From positions 1-28,835 of the forward strand of contig DAOTTI010000066.1 in NCBI GenBank assembly GCA_034437795.1: a stretch of DNA of 28,835 nucleotides. The letters are read 5' to 3'. Shown here piece by piece: positions 14,678 through 20,545 of this stretch (positions within the stretch are counted from its first letter, which is position 1; the number at the start of each line of letters is the position of its first letter). This DNA is from DAOTTI01 sp034437795 (GTDB lineage: Bacteria; Chloroflexota; UBA11872; UBA12225). The position numbers and the translations under genes are program-made. Below the pieces are notes generated by a model, which was given only the letters and a program-made list of their open reading frames with translations, had not been told where the DNA came from and did no database searches.

Positions 14678-15595
14678 GTGGTGACCATACGCCGACAGAC
14701 CGCACTCGTCCACCTGGCCCTCCCTGGCGCCGGGGTCGCCCTGGTCGTGGCGCTGTGGTGGGCGAGCACCACGCTGCTGGTCCCGCCGTACAGTTTCCTG
14801 GCCCGCTTCTCACCGGACAAGGCGGTGGTGGCGCTGGTGCGGCTGCTGGCCACGGGAGAGCTGTGGCCCCACCTGCTGACCAGCTTTCGGCGGGTGCTCG
14901 TGGGCCTGTCCATCAGCGCCGCGATCGGCATCCCGCTGGGCCTGGCGATCGGGAGCCTGCCGGTGCTGGCCAGGCTCACCGGCCCCGTGTTCCAGTTCGT
15001 GCGGATGGTCTCGCCCCTCTCCTGGACCCCGCTGGCCATCATCCTGCTTGGCGTGGGCGACGCGCCGGTGTACTTCCTGATCGGCATCGGCAGCATGTGG
15101 CCCATCGTGCTCAATACGTCCGCCGGCGTGGGCGCGCTGGACCCGCGCTGGCTGACCGTGGGCCGGAGCCTGGGCGCCAGCCGCTGGGAGATCCTGCAGA
15201 CCATCGTGTGGCCCGGCATCCGGCCGCACGTGCTGACCGGCCTGCGCCTGGCCGTCGGCCTCTCCTGGATCATCCTGGTCCCGGCGGAGATGCTGGGCGT
15301 TGACTCGGGGCTGGGCTACTTCGTGCTCAACACGCGCGATCGGCTGGCCTATCCGGAGCTGATGGCCGCGATCCTCGTCATCGGCTGCTGCGGCTTCCTT
15401 ATCGATACCGCCGCGCGGTGGGCCTTCACCGAGCACCGGCGCGCGCCCCGTCGCGGCGCTCGCGCGGCGACGGAGGGGCAGGCAGCGCCAGCCGCGCGGC
15501 CGCCGGAGCCTTCGAGTGACGGAGTGCCGGCCAGCGCGGGCGCGGTCTCCACGGCGCGCGGCGCTGCGCTCAGCCACCCCGCTCGGCGCCCGTGA
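14678..15595 (+). CDS. ABC transporter permease, SsuC/TauC type, 305 aa
   Basis: This is the membrane channel of the importer. Hydrophobic segments occur throughout residues 10–255, and the ATPase-docking EAA-like loop GRSLGASRWEILQTIVWPGI lies near residue 165. The order PLSWTPLAIILLGVGDAP and LGYFVLNTRD is typical of the SsuC/TauC family. The start is uncertain: GTG at 14678 or 14681, or TTG at 14657, none with a good Shine–Dalgarno sequence. After the last helix there is an unusual tail of about 50 residues, Arg/Ala/Pro-rich and ending SHPARRP, which extends beyond the family's normal end and overlaps a short direct repeat shared with the convergent MoaD-like gene. The tail may be acquired read-through sequence. 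Confidence 0.9.
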   Translation: MVTIRRQTALVHLALPGAGVALVVALWWASTTLLVPPYSFLARFSPDKAVVALVRLLATGELWPHLLTSFRRVLVGLSISAAIGIPLGLAIGSLPVLARLTGPVFQFVRMVSPLSWTPLAIILLGVGDAPVYFLIGIGSMWPIVLNTSAGVGALDPRWLTVGRSLGASRWEILQTIVWPGIRPHVLTGLRLAVGLSWIILVPAEMLGVDSGLGYFVLNTRDRLAYPELMAAILVIGCCGFLIDTAARWAFTEHRRAPRRGARAATEGQAAPAARPPEPSSDGVPASAGAVSTARGAALSHPARRP

Positions 15596-15660
15596 AGCCC
15601 GCGGGTCTGTCCCGCGCGTCGAAGGCGCCGGGCGCGCCGCTCAGCCACCCGCGTCGGCGC
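15567..15660. repeat. Short direct repeat linking the permease tail and the MoaD-like 3' end
   Basis: The element at 15567–15590 and the one at 15638–15660 share the 12-base core GCTCAGCCACCC and the ending TCGGCGC, offset about 70 bases. The second copy is the coding end of the MoaD-like gene, including its Gly-Gly-stop. The first copy, read on the minus strand, also gives Gly-Gly-stop. Homology does not continue upstream, so only the 3' end is duplicated. Confidence 0.5.
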
Positions 15661-15940
15661 TAAGGAGGAGGACGCAATCCCCGGGGTGGACCGGTCGCGC
15701 CGGATCGCGGACGAAGTCGCGCCCGTTGAGGTTGAACACGTGGCCTGGGACCAGCCGGCCGGCATCGTCCACCACCTTCCCACGCAGCGCGGGACAGGCC
15801 TCGGCCAGGCGGGGCGGGAGGTCGGCCAGCGTCAGGCCCTCACGCCAGGGGAGCGCGATCCGGCCCCCGCCGGCCAGCAGCCGGAGCATGCCGAACAGCT
15901 CGACGGTGATCGCCGGTGGCGCCGGCTCAGGCTCCTCCAT
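15641..15940 (-). CDS. MoaD/ThiS-like ubiquitin-fold sulfur carrier, 99 aa
   Basis: This is a small beta-grasp protein that would be activated at its C-terminus as an adenylate or thiocarboxylate. It starts ITVELFGMLRLLAG as in MoaD, has GHVFNLNGRDF in the middle, GDCVLLLSADAGG at the end, and finishes with the required Gly-Gly. A longer frame from 16099 is an artefact running through a REP-like palindrome. ATG codons at 15952 and 15940 are possible. I prefer 15940 because TGCTATGGT, an extended -10 box, ends seven bases before it, implying a leaderless message. It lies downstream of the iron alcohol dehydrogenase on the same strand. Such carriers serve molybdopterin synthase, thiazole synthesis or tungsten-cofactor enzymes. 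No MoaE is present here, so its target is unknown. Confidence 0.82.
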   Translation of the reverse strand: MEEPEPAPPAITVELFGMLRLLAGGGRIALPWREGLTLADLPPRLAEACPALRGKVVDDAGRLVPGHVFNLNGRDFVRDPARPVHPGDCVLLLSADAGG

Positions 15941-16032
15941 GACAGCCACCATAGCACACGCCACAGCCAGGCTGCTTCCATGAGCGGAGCCATCACTCTG
16001 GTCCAGGGTTCCGGCCGGAAGCGGGAGGAAAT

Positions 16033-16090
16033 AGGAGCGAGTGGCGAGTGAGAGGCCCTCACGCTGGCCCCTCTCCCTGTGGGAGAGGGA
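16033..16090 (+). repeat. REP-like palindrome, copy 4
   Basis: GGAGCGAGTGGCGAGTGAGA is followed by GGCCCTCACGCTGGCC and the hairpin CCCTCTCCC-TGT-GGGAGAGGG (16069–16089, perfect nine-base arms). It lies between the alcohol dehydrogenase stop codon and the MoaD-like start, in the same orientation as copy 3, and is the best preserved copy with copy 1. It would fold in the transcript from either strand. Confidence 0.75.
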
Positions 16091-16152
16091 ACGGCTCACC
16101 GGCCGCCGGCGTGGCCGTGGCGGCCGGCCCGGGATTGCTTCTCAAGTGCTAT

Positions 16153-17445
16153 TCAATATGCCCGCTCGAACAGGCTGATGATCTCGTTGATCGTGGTCTT
16201 GCGGGGGTTGATGGCGATGTTGGCGCTCTTCATCGCATCCGCCGCCATGTCCGGGATCGAGGCGCGATCGACGCCCAGGTCCCGCAGGCGCTCGGGGATG
16301 CCGATGTCCCGTTCCAGCCGGCGTACGGCTGCCACCGCTCGCAGGGCGGCGTCATACTCCGTGGCCCCGGCCAGGGTCCCCACCCCGCCGGCCGCCACCG
16401 GCTCACCCATGGCCTGGGCGATCTCGATCATCCGGCGCGGCACCGCCAGGGCGTTGAACTCCATCACGTGGGGCAATAGGAGCGCGTTGGCCACGCCGTG
16501 GGGGATCTTCCAGAACGCCCCTAGCGGATGCGCCATGGCGTGAACGTTCCCGAGGCGGGTGTTGGAGAAAGCCAGGCCGGCGATGTTGGCGCCCAGCAGC
16601 ATCGCCGTCATGGCCTGCAGGTTGTGGCTGTTGGCCACCGCGGCCCGCAGGTTGCCGGCGATGAGACGGATCGCCTGGAGCGCCAGCCCTTCAGTGATCG
16701 GCGTGGAGAGCAGCGAGGTATAGCTCTCGATGGCGTGCGTCAGGGCGTCCATGCCCGTGGCTGCCGTGACCTGGGCCGGCAGCCCGAGCACCAGCAGCGG
16801 ATCGAGGAAGGCGATCCGGGGCGCCGCCAGTGGCGAGCCGATGGTGAACTTGAACCGCGCCTCGGGGTCGGTGATCACCAGGAAGGGCGTCACCTCGCTG
16901 GCCGTTCCCACCGTCGTCGGCGCGGCGAAGAGGGGCGCCGGCGGGTTGGAGAACTTCTCCCAGCCTTCGTAGGCCCGCAGCCGGCCGGGGTTGGTGGCCA
17001 GAATGGCGCAGGCCTTGGCCGTGTCCATCGCGCTCCCGCCACCCACGGCCACCAGCAGGTCGCACCGGCTGGCCGTATACTGCGCCAGGGCCCGCTCCAC
17101 GATCTCGATCCGCGGGTCCGGCTCCACCTGGTCATAGACATCCGCCCCAAGGCCCGCCGCCACCAGCGAGTCCACCACCGGCCTGGTCAGGCCAGCCTTG
17201 ACGACGCCGGGGTCGGACACCACCAGCGCCCGCGTGGCGCCAAGCCTGGCTGCATGCGGCCCGATCTGGGCCGCGGCGCCTTCGGCGAAGATAATGCGCG
17301 TGGGGTTATAGAAGGTCTGGGGGACCGCTCCCGGGCGCACCGGCGCCACGGGCGGGAGCGGGGGGGCCGGCGCCGGCGCCGCCTTCCCATCGCTGCCGGC
17401 GCCGATGGCTGTCGTCGGCTGGCTGCTCGCCGCTGCTGTCTCCAT
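16153..17445 (-). CDS. Iron-containing alcohol dehydrogenase, 430 aa
   Basis: The enzyme interconverts an alcohol and an aldehyde or ketone with NAD(P), using a metal site of the group III (FucO/YqhD/AdhB) family. The nucleotide loop GGGSAMDTAKA is at 135–145 and APTTVGTASEVTPF at 175–188. Iron ligands by analogy to FucO are Asp233 and His237 (MDALTHAIESY), His302 (GNVHAMAHPLGAF) and His316 (KIPHGVANALLLPHV). The first 40 residues are an Ala/Pro-rich extension not seen in typical members, whose fold begins near QTFYNPTRIIFAEG. The ATG at 17445 follows GCAGGAGC, so the extension appears genuine. The gene starts about 50 bases after a terminator, so it probably has its own promoter. The MoaD-like gene follows on the same strand. 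Confidence 0.94.
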   Translation of the reverse strand: METAAASSQPTTAIGAGSDGKAAPAPAPPLPPVAPVRPGAVPQTFYNPTRIIFAEGAAAQIGPHAARLGATRALVVSDPGVVKAGLTRPVVDSLVAAGLGADVYDQVEPDPRIEIVERALAQYTASRCDLLVAVGGGSAMDTAKACAILATNPGRLRAYEGWEKFSNPPAPLFAAPTTVGTASEVTPFLVITDPEARFKFTIGSPLAAPRIAFLDPLLVLGLPAQVTAATGMDALTHAIESYTSLLSTPITEGLALQAIRLIAGNLRAAVANSHNLQAMTAMLLGANIAGLAFSNTRLGNVHAMAHPLGAFWKIPHGVANALLLPHVMEFNALAVPRRMIEIAQAMGEPVAAGGVGTLAGATEYDAALRAVAAVRRLERDIGIPERLRDLGVDRASIPDMAADAMKSANIAINPRKTTINEIISLFERAY

Positions 17446-17494
17446 GCTCCTGCCGCCTTACTAGTCAGAAGTCCACCGCACCCGTAAGCATATA

Positions 17495-17537
17495 CGGCCA
17501 CAAAACAGCGAGGCCACCGGTGGCCCGGTGGCCTCGC
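17495..17537 (-). terminator. Rho-independent terminator after the bL37-like gene
   Basis: Perfect 13-base arms (17508–17520 and 17525–17537) enclose the loop TGGC. Read on the minus strand, the stem is followed at once by TGTTTTG. It lies 32 bases past the stop codon of the 31-codon gene, so it should end that message and isolate it from the alcohol dehydrogenase gene. Confidence 0.85.
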
Positions 17538-17569
17538 GCAGCTACTCCGGCACAGAACAGAATGCAGCC

Positions 17570-17665
17570 TTACTGCGACTTCCCATGGTTCGGCTTTACG
17601 CCGTGATTCGCCTTCTTACTGCGCCAGCGGAGCCTCAGCTTATTGGCCTTTTTCCCTCCAGCCAT
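17570..17665 (-). CDS. 31-aa basic protein resembling ribosomal protein bL37
   Basis: The product begins MAGGKKANKLRLRW and ends KKANHGVKPNHGKSQ, with 12 Lys or Arg in 31 residues. The KANHGxxPN signature near the C-terminus matches, from memory, the tiny bL37 protein of mycobacterial large ribosomal subunits, which ends with a similar KANHGKRPN motif. The start ATG at 17665 is preceded by a 12-base perfect complement of the 16S rRNA tail, with standard spacing, and an extended -10 promoter lies just upstream. A strong terminator follows. Together these describe a compact, highly expressed single-gene transcript. The long upstream extension of this frame (to 17785) crosses the promoter and is not real. 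A short nucleic-acid-binding peptide of other function remains possible. Confidence 0.75.
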   Translation of the reverse strand: MAGGKKANKLRLRWRSKKANHGVKPNHGKSQ

Positions 17666-17669
17666 CCGC

Positions 17670-17681
17670 ATCACCTCCTTT
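17670..17681 (-). promoter_or_regulatory. Perfect Shine–Dalgarno sequence AAAGGAGGTGAT
   Basis: Read on the minus strand, these 12 bases pair without mismatch to the usual 3' tail of 16S rRNA. GGAGG ends eight bases before the ATG at 17665. So long a match is exceptional in this window and decides the start of the 31-codon gene. Confidence 0.85.
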
Positions 17682-17693
17682 GCACCTGCGCAG

Positions 17694-17702
17694 AGTATAG
17701 CA
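17694..17702 (-). promoter_or_regulatory. Extended -10 promoter TGCTATACT for the bL37-like gene
   Basis: On the minus strand TGC-TATACT fits an extended -10 box with one mismatch to TATAAT. No good -35 hexamer lies 16–18 bases upstream, which is common with extended -10 promoters. Transcription would begin near 17687, giving a leader of about 20 bases carrying the Shine–Dalgarno sequence. Confidence 0.6.
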
Positions 17703-17743
17703 GCGCTTGCCCCCGCCGGCCGGGGCGGCGCCGCCTGACACTG

Positions 17744-17802
17744 CGTGAGAGGGAGGGCAGCCCTCACCCCCGGCCCCACTCCCACACGCGGGCGAGGGGA
17801 GC
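17744..17802 (+). repeat. REP-like palindrome, copy 5 (decayed)
   Basis: The sequence contains CGTGAGAGGGAGGGCAGCCC, TCACCCCCGGCCCCACTCCC and ACACGCGGGCGAGGGG. The order of parts follows copies 3 and 4, but the hairpin arms have several mismatches. It lies between the XRE-cupin gene and the bL37-like promoter. Confidence 0.5.
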
Positions 17803-17835
17803 ATGGCGGCTACGGCAGTGCGGCCTGGCCCGCCG

Positions 17836-18606
17836 TCAGAAGGATGGCGGGCTCATGATGGAGATGGCGTGGACGGTCACCGGTCCATCGTTGGTCGCGC
17901 CGTGCGGGAGGGAGCTGTCAAAGGTGAGGGCGTCGCCCGGTTCCAGGATGAACTCCTGGTCGGCGACGCGGAAGCGGACGCGGCCCTGCAGCACTACGTA
18001 GCACTCTTCGCCCGGGTGGACGAAGCCATCCTCAGGAGCTCGCTCGCCCGGGGCGAGCTCCACCCAGTTGACCTGCAGCCGGCCGCGGAGGTCGGGGCTG
18101 AGCAGCTCATAGGTGATCTTCGACCGCGGCAGGCGCAGCCCCTTGCGCTCCCCGCGGCGCACCAGGCCGATGCGGGGCGGTCCAGGCAGGCCGGAGAGAT
18201 CGCCGGCGCCGGGCGCGGCCACGGCGCCGTTAGCGCCCAGCAGGGCTGGGTTGGGGAAGGTGCCCGCGCTGGCGGATGGCAGGGGACCGCGCCCGGGCGG
18301 GCCGGCCTCGCCGGCAAAGAGCGCGGCGATGGGGACCTCCAGGGCCGCAGCCAGCCGGCGCACGACGTCCAGCGAGGGGCTAATGCGCCCGGTCTCGATC
18401 TGGCTGATCAGGCTGCGCGAGACGCCGCAGCGCGCCGCCAGCCGGCCGGCGGTGAGGCGGCGGGCGGTGCGCAGCATCCGTAGCTGCGCCCCAAAGGCGC
18501 TTTGCCAGCCGCTCCGCCCATCCCGCGGGGCATCGGATGTGCCACCCGAATGCGCGCCCTCGGTGGTAGGCCGGTCGGACCTGCCCTGATCCGCACGCTC
18601 GCTCAT
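17836..18606 (-). CDS. XRE-family regulator with C-terminal cupin domain, 256 aa
   Basis: This is a DNA-binding regulator that probably senses a small molecule through its cupin barrel. The helix-turn-helix lies at about 36–92: FGAQLRMLRTARRLTAGRLA, ARCGVSRSLISQIETGRISP, then SLDVVRRLAAALEVP. A Gly/Pro-rich linker of 45 residues follows. The cupin occupies about 160–250, with FVHPGEECYVVLQGRVRFRV and the closing LPHGATND. I placed the start at the ATG at 18606, 35 residues before the helix-turn-helix. A GTG at 18834 in the same frame would add a low-complexity leader reaching into the operator. It is divergent from the ceramidase-like gene, whose promoter carries a perfect palindrome, so control of that gene and of itself is likely. 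Relatives control polyamine, amino-acid or aldehyde metabolism. Confidence 0.88.
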   Translation of the reverse strand: MSERADQGRSDRPTTEGAHSGGTSDAPRDGRSGWQSAFGAQLRMLRTARRLTAGRLAARCGVSRSLISQIETGRISPSLDVVRRLAAALEVPIAALFAGEAGPPGRGPLPSASAGTFPNPALLGANGAVAAPGAGDLSGLPGPPRIGLVRRGERKGLRLPRSKITYELLSPDLRGRLQVNWVELAPGERAPEDGFVHPGEECYVVLQGRVRFRVADQEFILEPGDALTFDSSLPHGATNDGPVTVHAISIMSPPSF

Positions 18607-18828
18607 GCTCACCTGCAACCTGAGCCACTCCCAGGTGTCCCCGCTCCACGGCCGCGCGCCACGCGCCCGCCACGCAGGCGCCAGAATTGACCCCTGCGCC
18701 GCCGCGGGCCGGATGCCGGGACGCTGCTCGGTCGGCGGCCGCCGCCGAACATCCCTGAAGTGGGCGCCAACGTGAGGATACTGTAGCCTGGGCCATTCTC
18801 CCACCCAGCCAGCGCGGCGCCCATCTAT

Positions 18829-18845
18829 GTTCACTAAGAGTGAAC
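18829..18845. promoter_or_regulatory. Palindromic operator GTTCACTAAGAGTGAAC
   Basis: Perfect seven-base arms surround a three-base centre. It ends three bases before the -35 box of the ceramidase-like promoter and lies upstream of the divergent XRE-cupin gene. Size and symmetry suit a dimeric helix-turn-helix protein. Binding by the adjacent XRE-cupin protein is inferred from position. Its place just above the -35 box would permit either repression or activation. Confidence 0.7.
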
Positions 18846-18848
18846 TTC

Positions 18849-18878
18849 TTGACAGCCAGAATGAATGCGCCGTACGAT
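18849..18878 (+). promoter_or_regulatory. Near-consensus promoter positioned for a leaderless mRNA
   Basis: Consensus TTGACA (18849–18854) and TACGAT (18873–18878) are 18 bases apart. The start codon ATG at 18885 lies six bases past the -10 box, exactly where transcription is expected to begin, so the message would start at or next to its own ATG. No Shine–Dalgarno sequence precedes this codon, in agreement. Confidence 0.72.
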
Positions 18879-18884
18879 GAATGC

Positions 18885-20222
18885 ATGTTCACCGCCGGCG
18901 CCGCCGAAGTCGACATCACTCCCGACCGCGATCTGGGCAAAGCAGGCGGGTTCCTGCGCGTCAAGGTGGCGGGCAGCATCGATCCGCTGATGGGGCGGGC
19001 GTTGGTGCTCAGCGATGGCGCCTCCAGCGTCGCCTTCGTGACGGTGGACCTGATTGCTGCACGCCGGGAGACGATCACGGGGCCGCTGCTGGAGCGCCTG
19101 GCCGGCCGCCTGCCGCTCTCCGAGGAGCAGGTGGTTGTGGCGGCGAGCCACACCCACTCCGGGCCGGACATAACGTCGCCGCTGCTGCGCCGGCTGCGTG
19201 GCGACCAGCCGGACGAGGAGCAGGGGGCGCACGACGCCGCGGTGCGAGATTACCTTGCCCGCGTGAGCGATGCCCTGGCGCAGGCGGTGGAGACGGCGTA
19301 CCGCCAGCAGGAGCCAGTCTCATTGCGCCTGGGAGTGGGCATGGAGACGGAGACGCCGGAGAACAGCCGCTACCTGCTCACCGACGGCACGATCGCCTGG
19401 CAGTGGAGCGGCTATACGCGGGACGAGATCGTCGGCCCTACCGGCCCGGTTGATACCCAGGTGGGCGTACTGGGGGTGCAGCGCCAGTCCGGGTCCTGGC
19501 TGGCCGTGCTCTACAACTTCGCGCTGCACGCGCTCAGCCGTGACGAGCAGAACCGCGGCCCGCGCTATTCCGCCGACTACCCCGGCTACGCCGCCCGCGC
19601 CATTCAGGACGAGCTAGGGGCGGCGCCCCTGTTCACCGCCGGCGCCTGCGGCAACTGCCATACCACCGGCCGCTATTCGCGCCAGTATATCGGCGCCAGG
19701 CTCGGCCGCGAGGTGCTGCGCGTGCTGAGCAAGGTCGGCCCGCGGGCCGATCTGGCCCCGATCCGCTGCCGCCGGGCGGTGCTGGCGATCCCCTACCGTG
19801 AGCCGAGCACGGCCCACCTGGAGGAGGTGCACCGGATCAACCAGCGCTGGGGGGCGACGGCGGCGCAGCACGAGCGCCGCTTCCACCTCGCGCTCCAACT
19901 GCTGGAGCGCCTGCGGGCCGCGGGCCCGGCCCAGGTGCCGGTGCAGGTCTTCACCTTCGGCACCGAGCTGGCGTTCATTGCCCTGCCCTGCGAGCTCTTC
20001 GTCGAGTACGGCCTGGAGCTGAAGGCCAAGTCGCCCTACCGCTACACGCTCGTCGTGACCCTGGCCAACGATCACTTCGGCTACGTGCCGACCCCGAACG
20101 CCTTTCGCTGGGGGAGCTACCAGACGTGGATCGGCAGCAACTTCCTGGCGCCGGACGCGGGGGCGCGCCTGGTGGGCGAGGCGCTGCGCCTGCTGGACGA
20201 GCTGTGGCCAGGCTCGTCCTGA
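18885..20222 (+). CDS. Neutral/alkaline ceramidase-like hydrolase, 445 aa
   Basis: This is a predicted metal-dependent hydrolase of the neutral/alkaline non-lysosomal ceramidase N-terminal superfamily. It starts with the family opening FTAGAAEVDITP, then FVTVDLIAAR, and has the metal-site motif SHTHSGPD with His89 and His91, a second histidine patch FALHAL (His214), and GACGNCHTTG at 252–261 where true ceramidases have their serine nucleophile region. Serine is not seen there, and at 445 residues the protein is much shorter than ceramidases (about 650–700), so ceramide is probably not the substrate. No signal peptide is visible. The ATG at 18885 fits the leaderless promoter; an in-frame GTG at 18840 would lie upstream of the -35 box and is rejected. 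Control by the divergent XRE-cupin regulator is likely. Confidence 0.83.
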   Translation: MFTAGAAEVDITPDRDLGKAGGFLRVKVAGSIDPLMGRALVLSDGASSVAFVTVDLIAARRETITGPLLERLAGRLPLSEEQVVVAASHTHSGPDITSPLLRRLRGDQPDEEQGAHDAAVRDYLARVSDALAQAVETAYRQQEPVSLRLGVGMETETPENSRYLLTDGTIAWQWSGYTRDEIVGPTGPVDTQVGVLGVQRQSGSWLAVLYNFALHALSRDEQNRGPRYSADYPGYAARAIQDELGAAPLFTAGACGNCHTTGRYSRQYIGARLGREVLRVLSKVGPRADLAPIRCRRAVLAIPYREPSTAHLEEVHRINQRWGATAAQHERRFHLALQLLERLRAAGPAQVPVQVFTFGTELAFIALPCELFVEYGLELKAKSPYRYTLVVTLANDHFGYVPTPNAFRWGSYQTWIGSNFLAPDAGARLVGEALRLLDELWPGSS

Positions 20223-20545
20223 TTCCCAGTTGCCCAGCACGCCGCGAGATTGGCGATATCGCCAGGTAATCGGTGATGCCACCCAGGGGCCGCCTGCGTG
20301 ATCGTGCACTCCGACCCGCGCATCCCCGGCTGGGCTAAGGAGGATGCCGATCGGTGTCAGGCCGCCGGTGGTCGGGGCGATATCCACCTCCGCCACGCCA
20401 GCGTAGATCGTCTCGGCCATCGCTCATCCCTCCCGAAGGGGCCGCCATTTGTCCAGGGGCTCCTGGACGTCCCGCGCGGCGCCGGAGATGGCGGCCCGAG
20501 TGGCGATCTCCTTTGTCCCCAACCAGCACCTGCCTGTGCCCGCGT
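20223..20545. other. Region between convergent genes with a gene remnant
   Basis: These 323 bases separate the plus-strand ceramidase-like gene from the minus-strand MlrC-like gene. The middle holds the 5' fragment of a second ceramidase-like gene (20289–20420, listed separately). The remaining bases on either side show no coding pattern that I trust and no obvious terminator. Confidence 0.5.
20289..20420 (-). pseudogene. N-terminal remnant of a second ceramidase-like gene
   Basis: From an ATG at 20420, preceded by GGGAGGGATGAGCG, the frame reads MAETIYAGVAEVDIAP and then TPIGI...GVHDHA. This is the characteristic opening of ceramidase-like hydrolases (compare FTAGAAEVDITP in the intact gene nearby, and the usual GVHDPL). 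After about 44 codons family resemblance ends, where the sequence would be expected to continue PLYARALVL. The open frame beyond is only the antisense shadow of the intact gene. It is the last member of the minus-strand operon, so a complete copy probably once ended that operon. Its ribosome-binding site is still good. Confidence 0.6.

Noticed and set aside
15953..16099. N-terminal extension of the MoaD-like protein to 16099
   Set aside because: It runs through REP-like copy 4 and is not similar to MoaD. The ubiquitin fold begins just after the ATG at 15940.
16528..17487. Long plus-strand reading frame opposite the alcohol dehydrogenase
   Set aside because: It is an antisense shadow rich in Arg/Gly/His caused by GC-rich third positions. 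The minus-strand gene has all family motifs.
17670..17682. On the plus strand, a match to the 3' end of 16S rRNA
   Set aside because: Only about 13 bases match and no rRNA precedes it. It is the complement of a strong Shine–Dalgarno sequence for the minus-strand mini-gene.
18840..18884. GTG start at 18840 for the ceramidase-like protein
   Set aside because: This codon lies before the -35 box and inside the operator, so it would not be in the predicted transcript. The family homology starts at 18885.
19614..20288. Open minus-strand frame continuing the ceramidase-like remnant
   Set aside because: It is antisense to the intact ceramidase-like gene, and the translated sequence has no similarity to the family past about residue 44.
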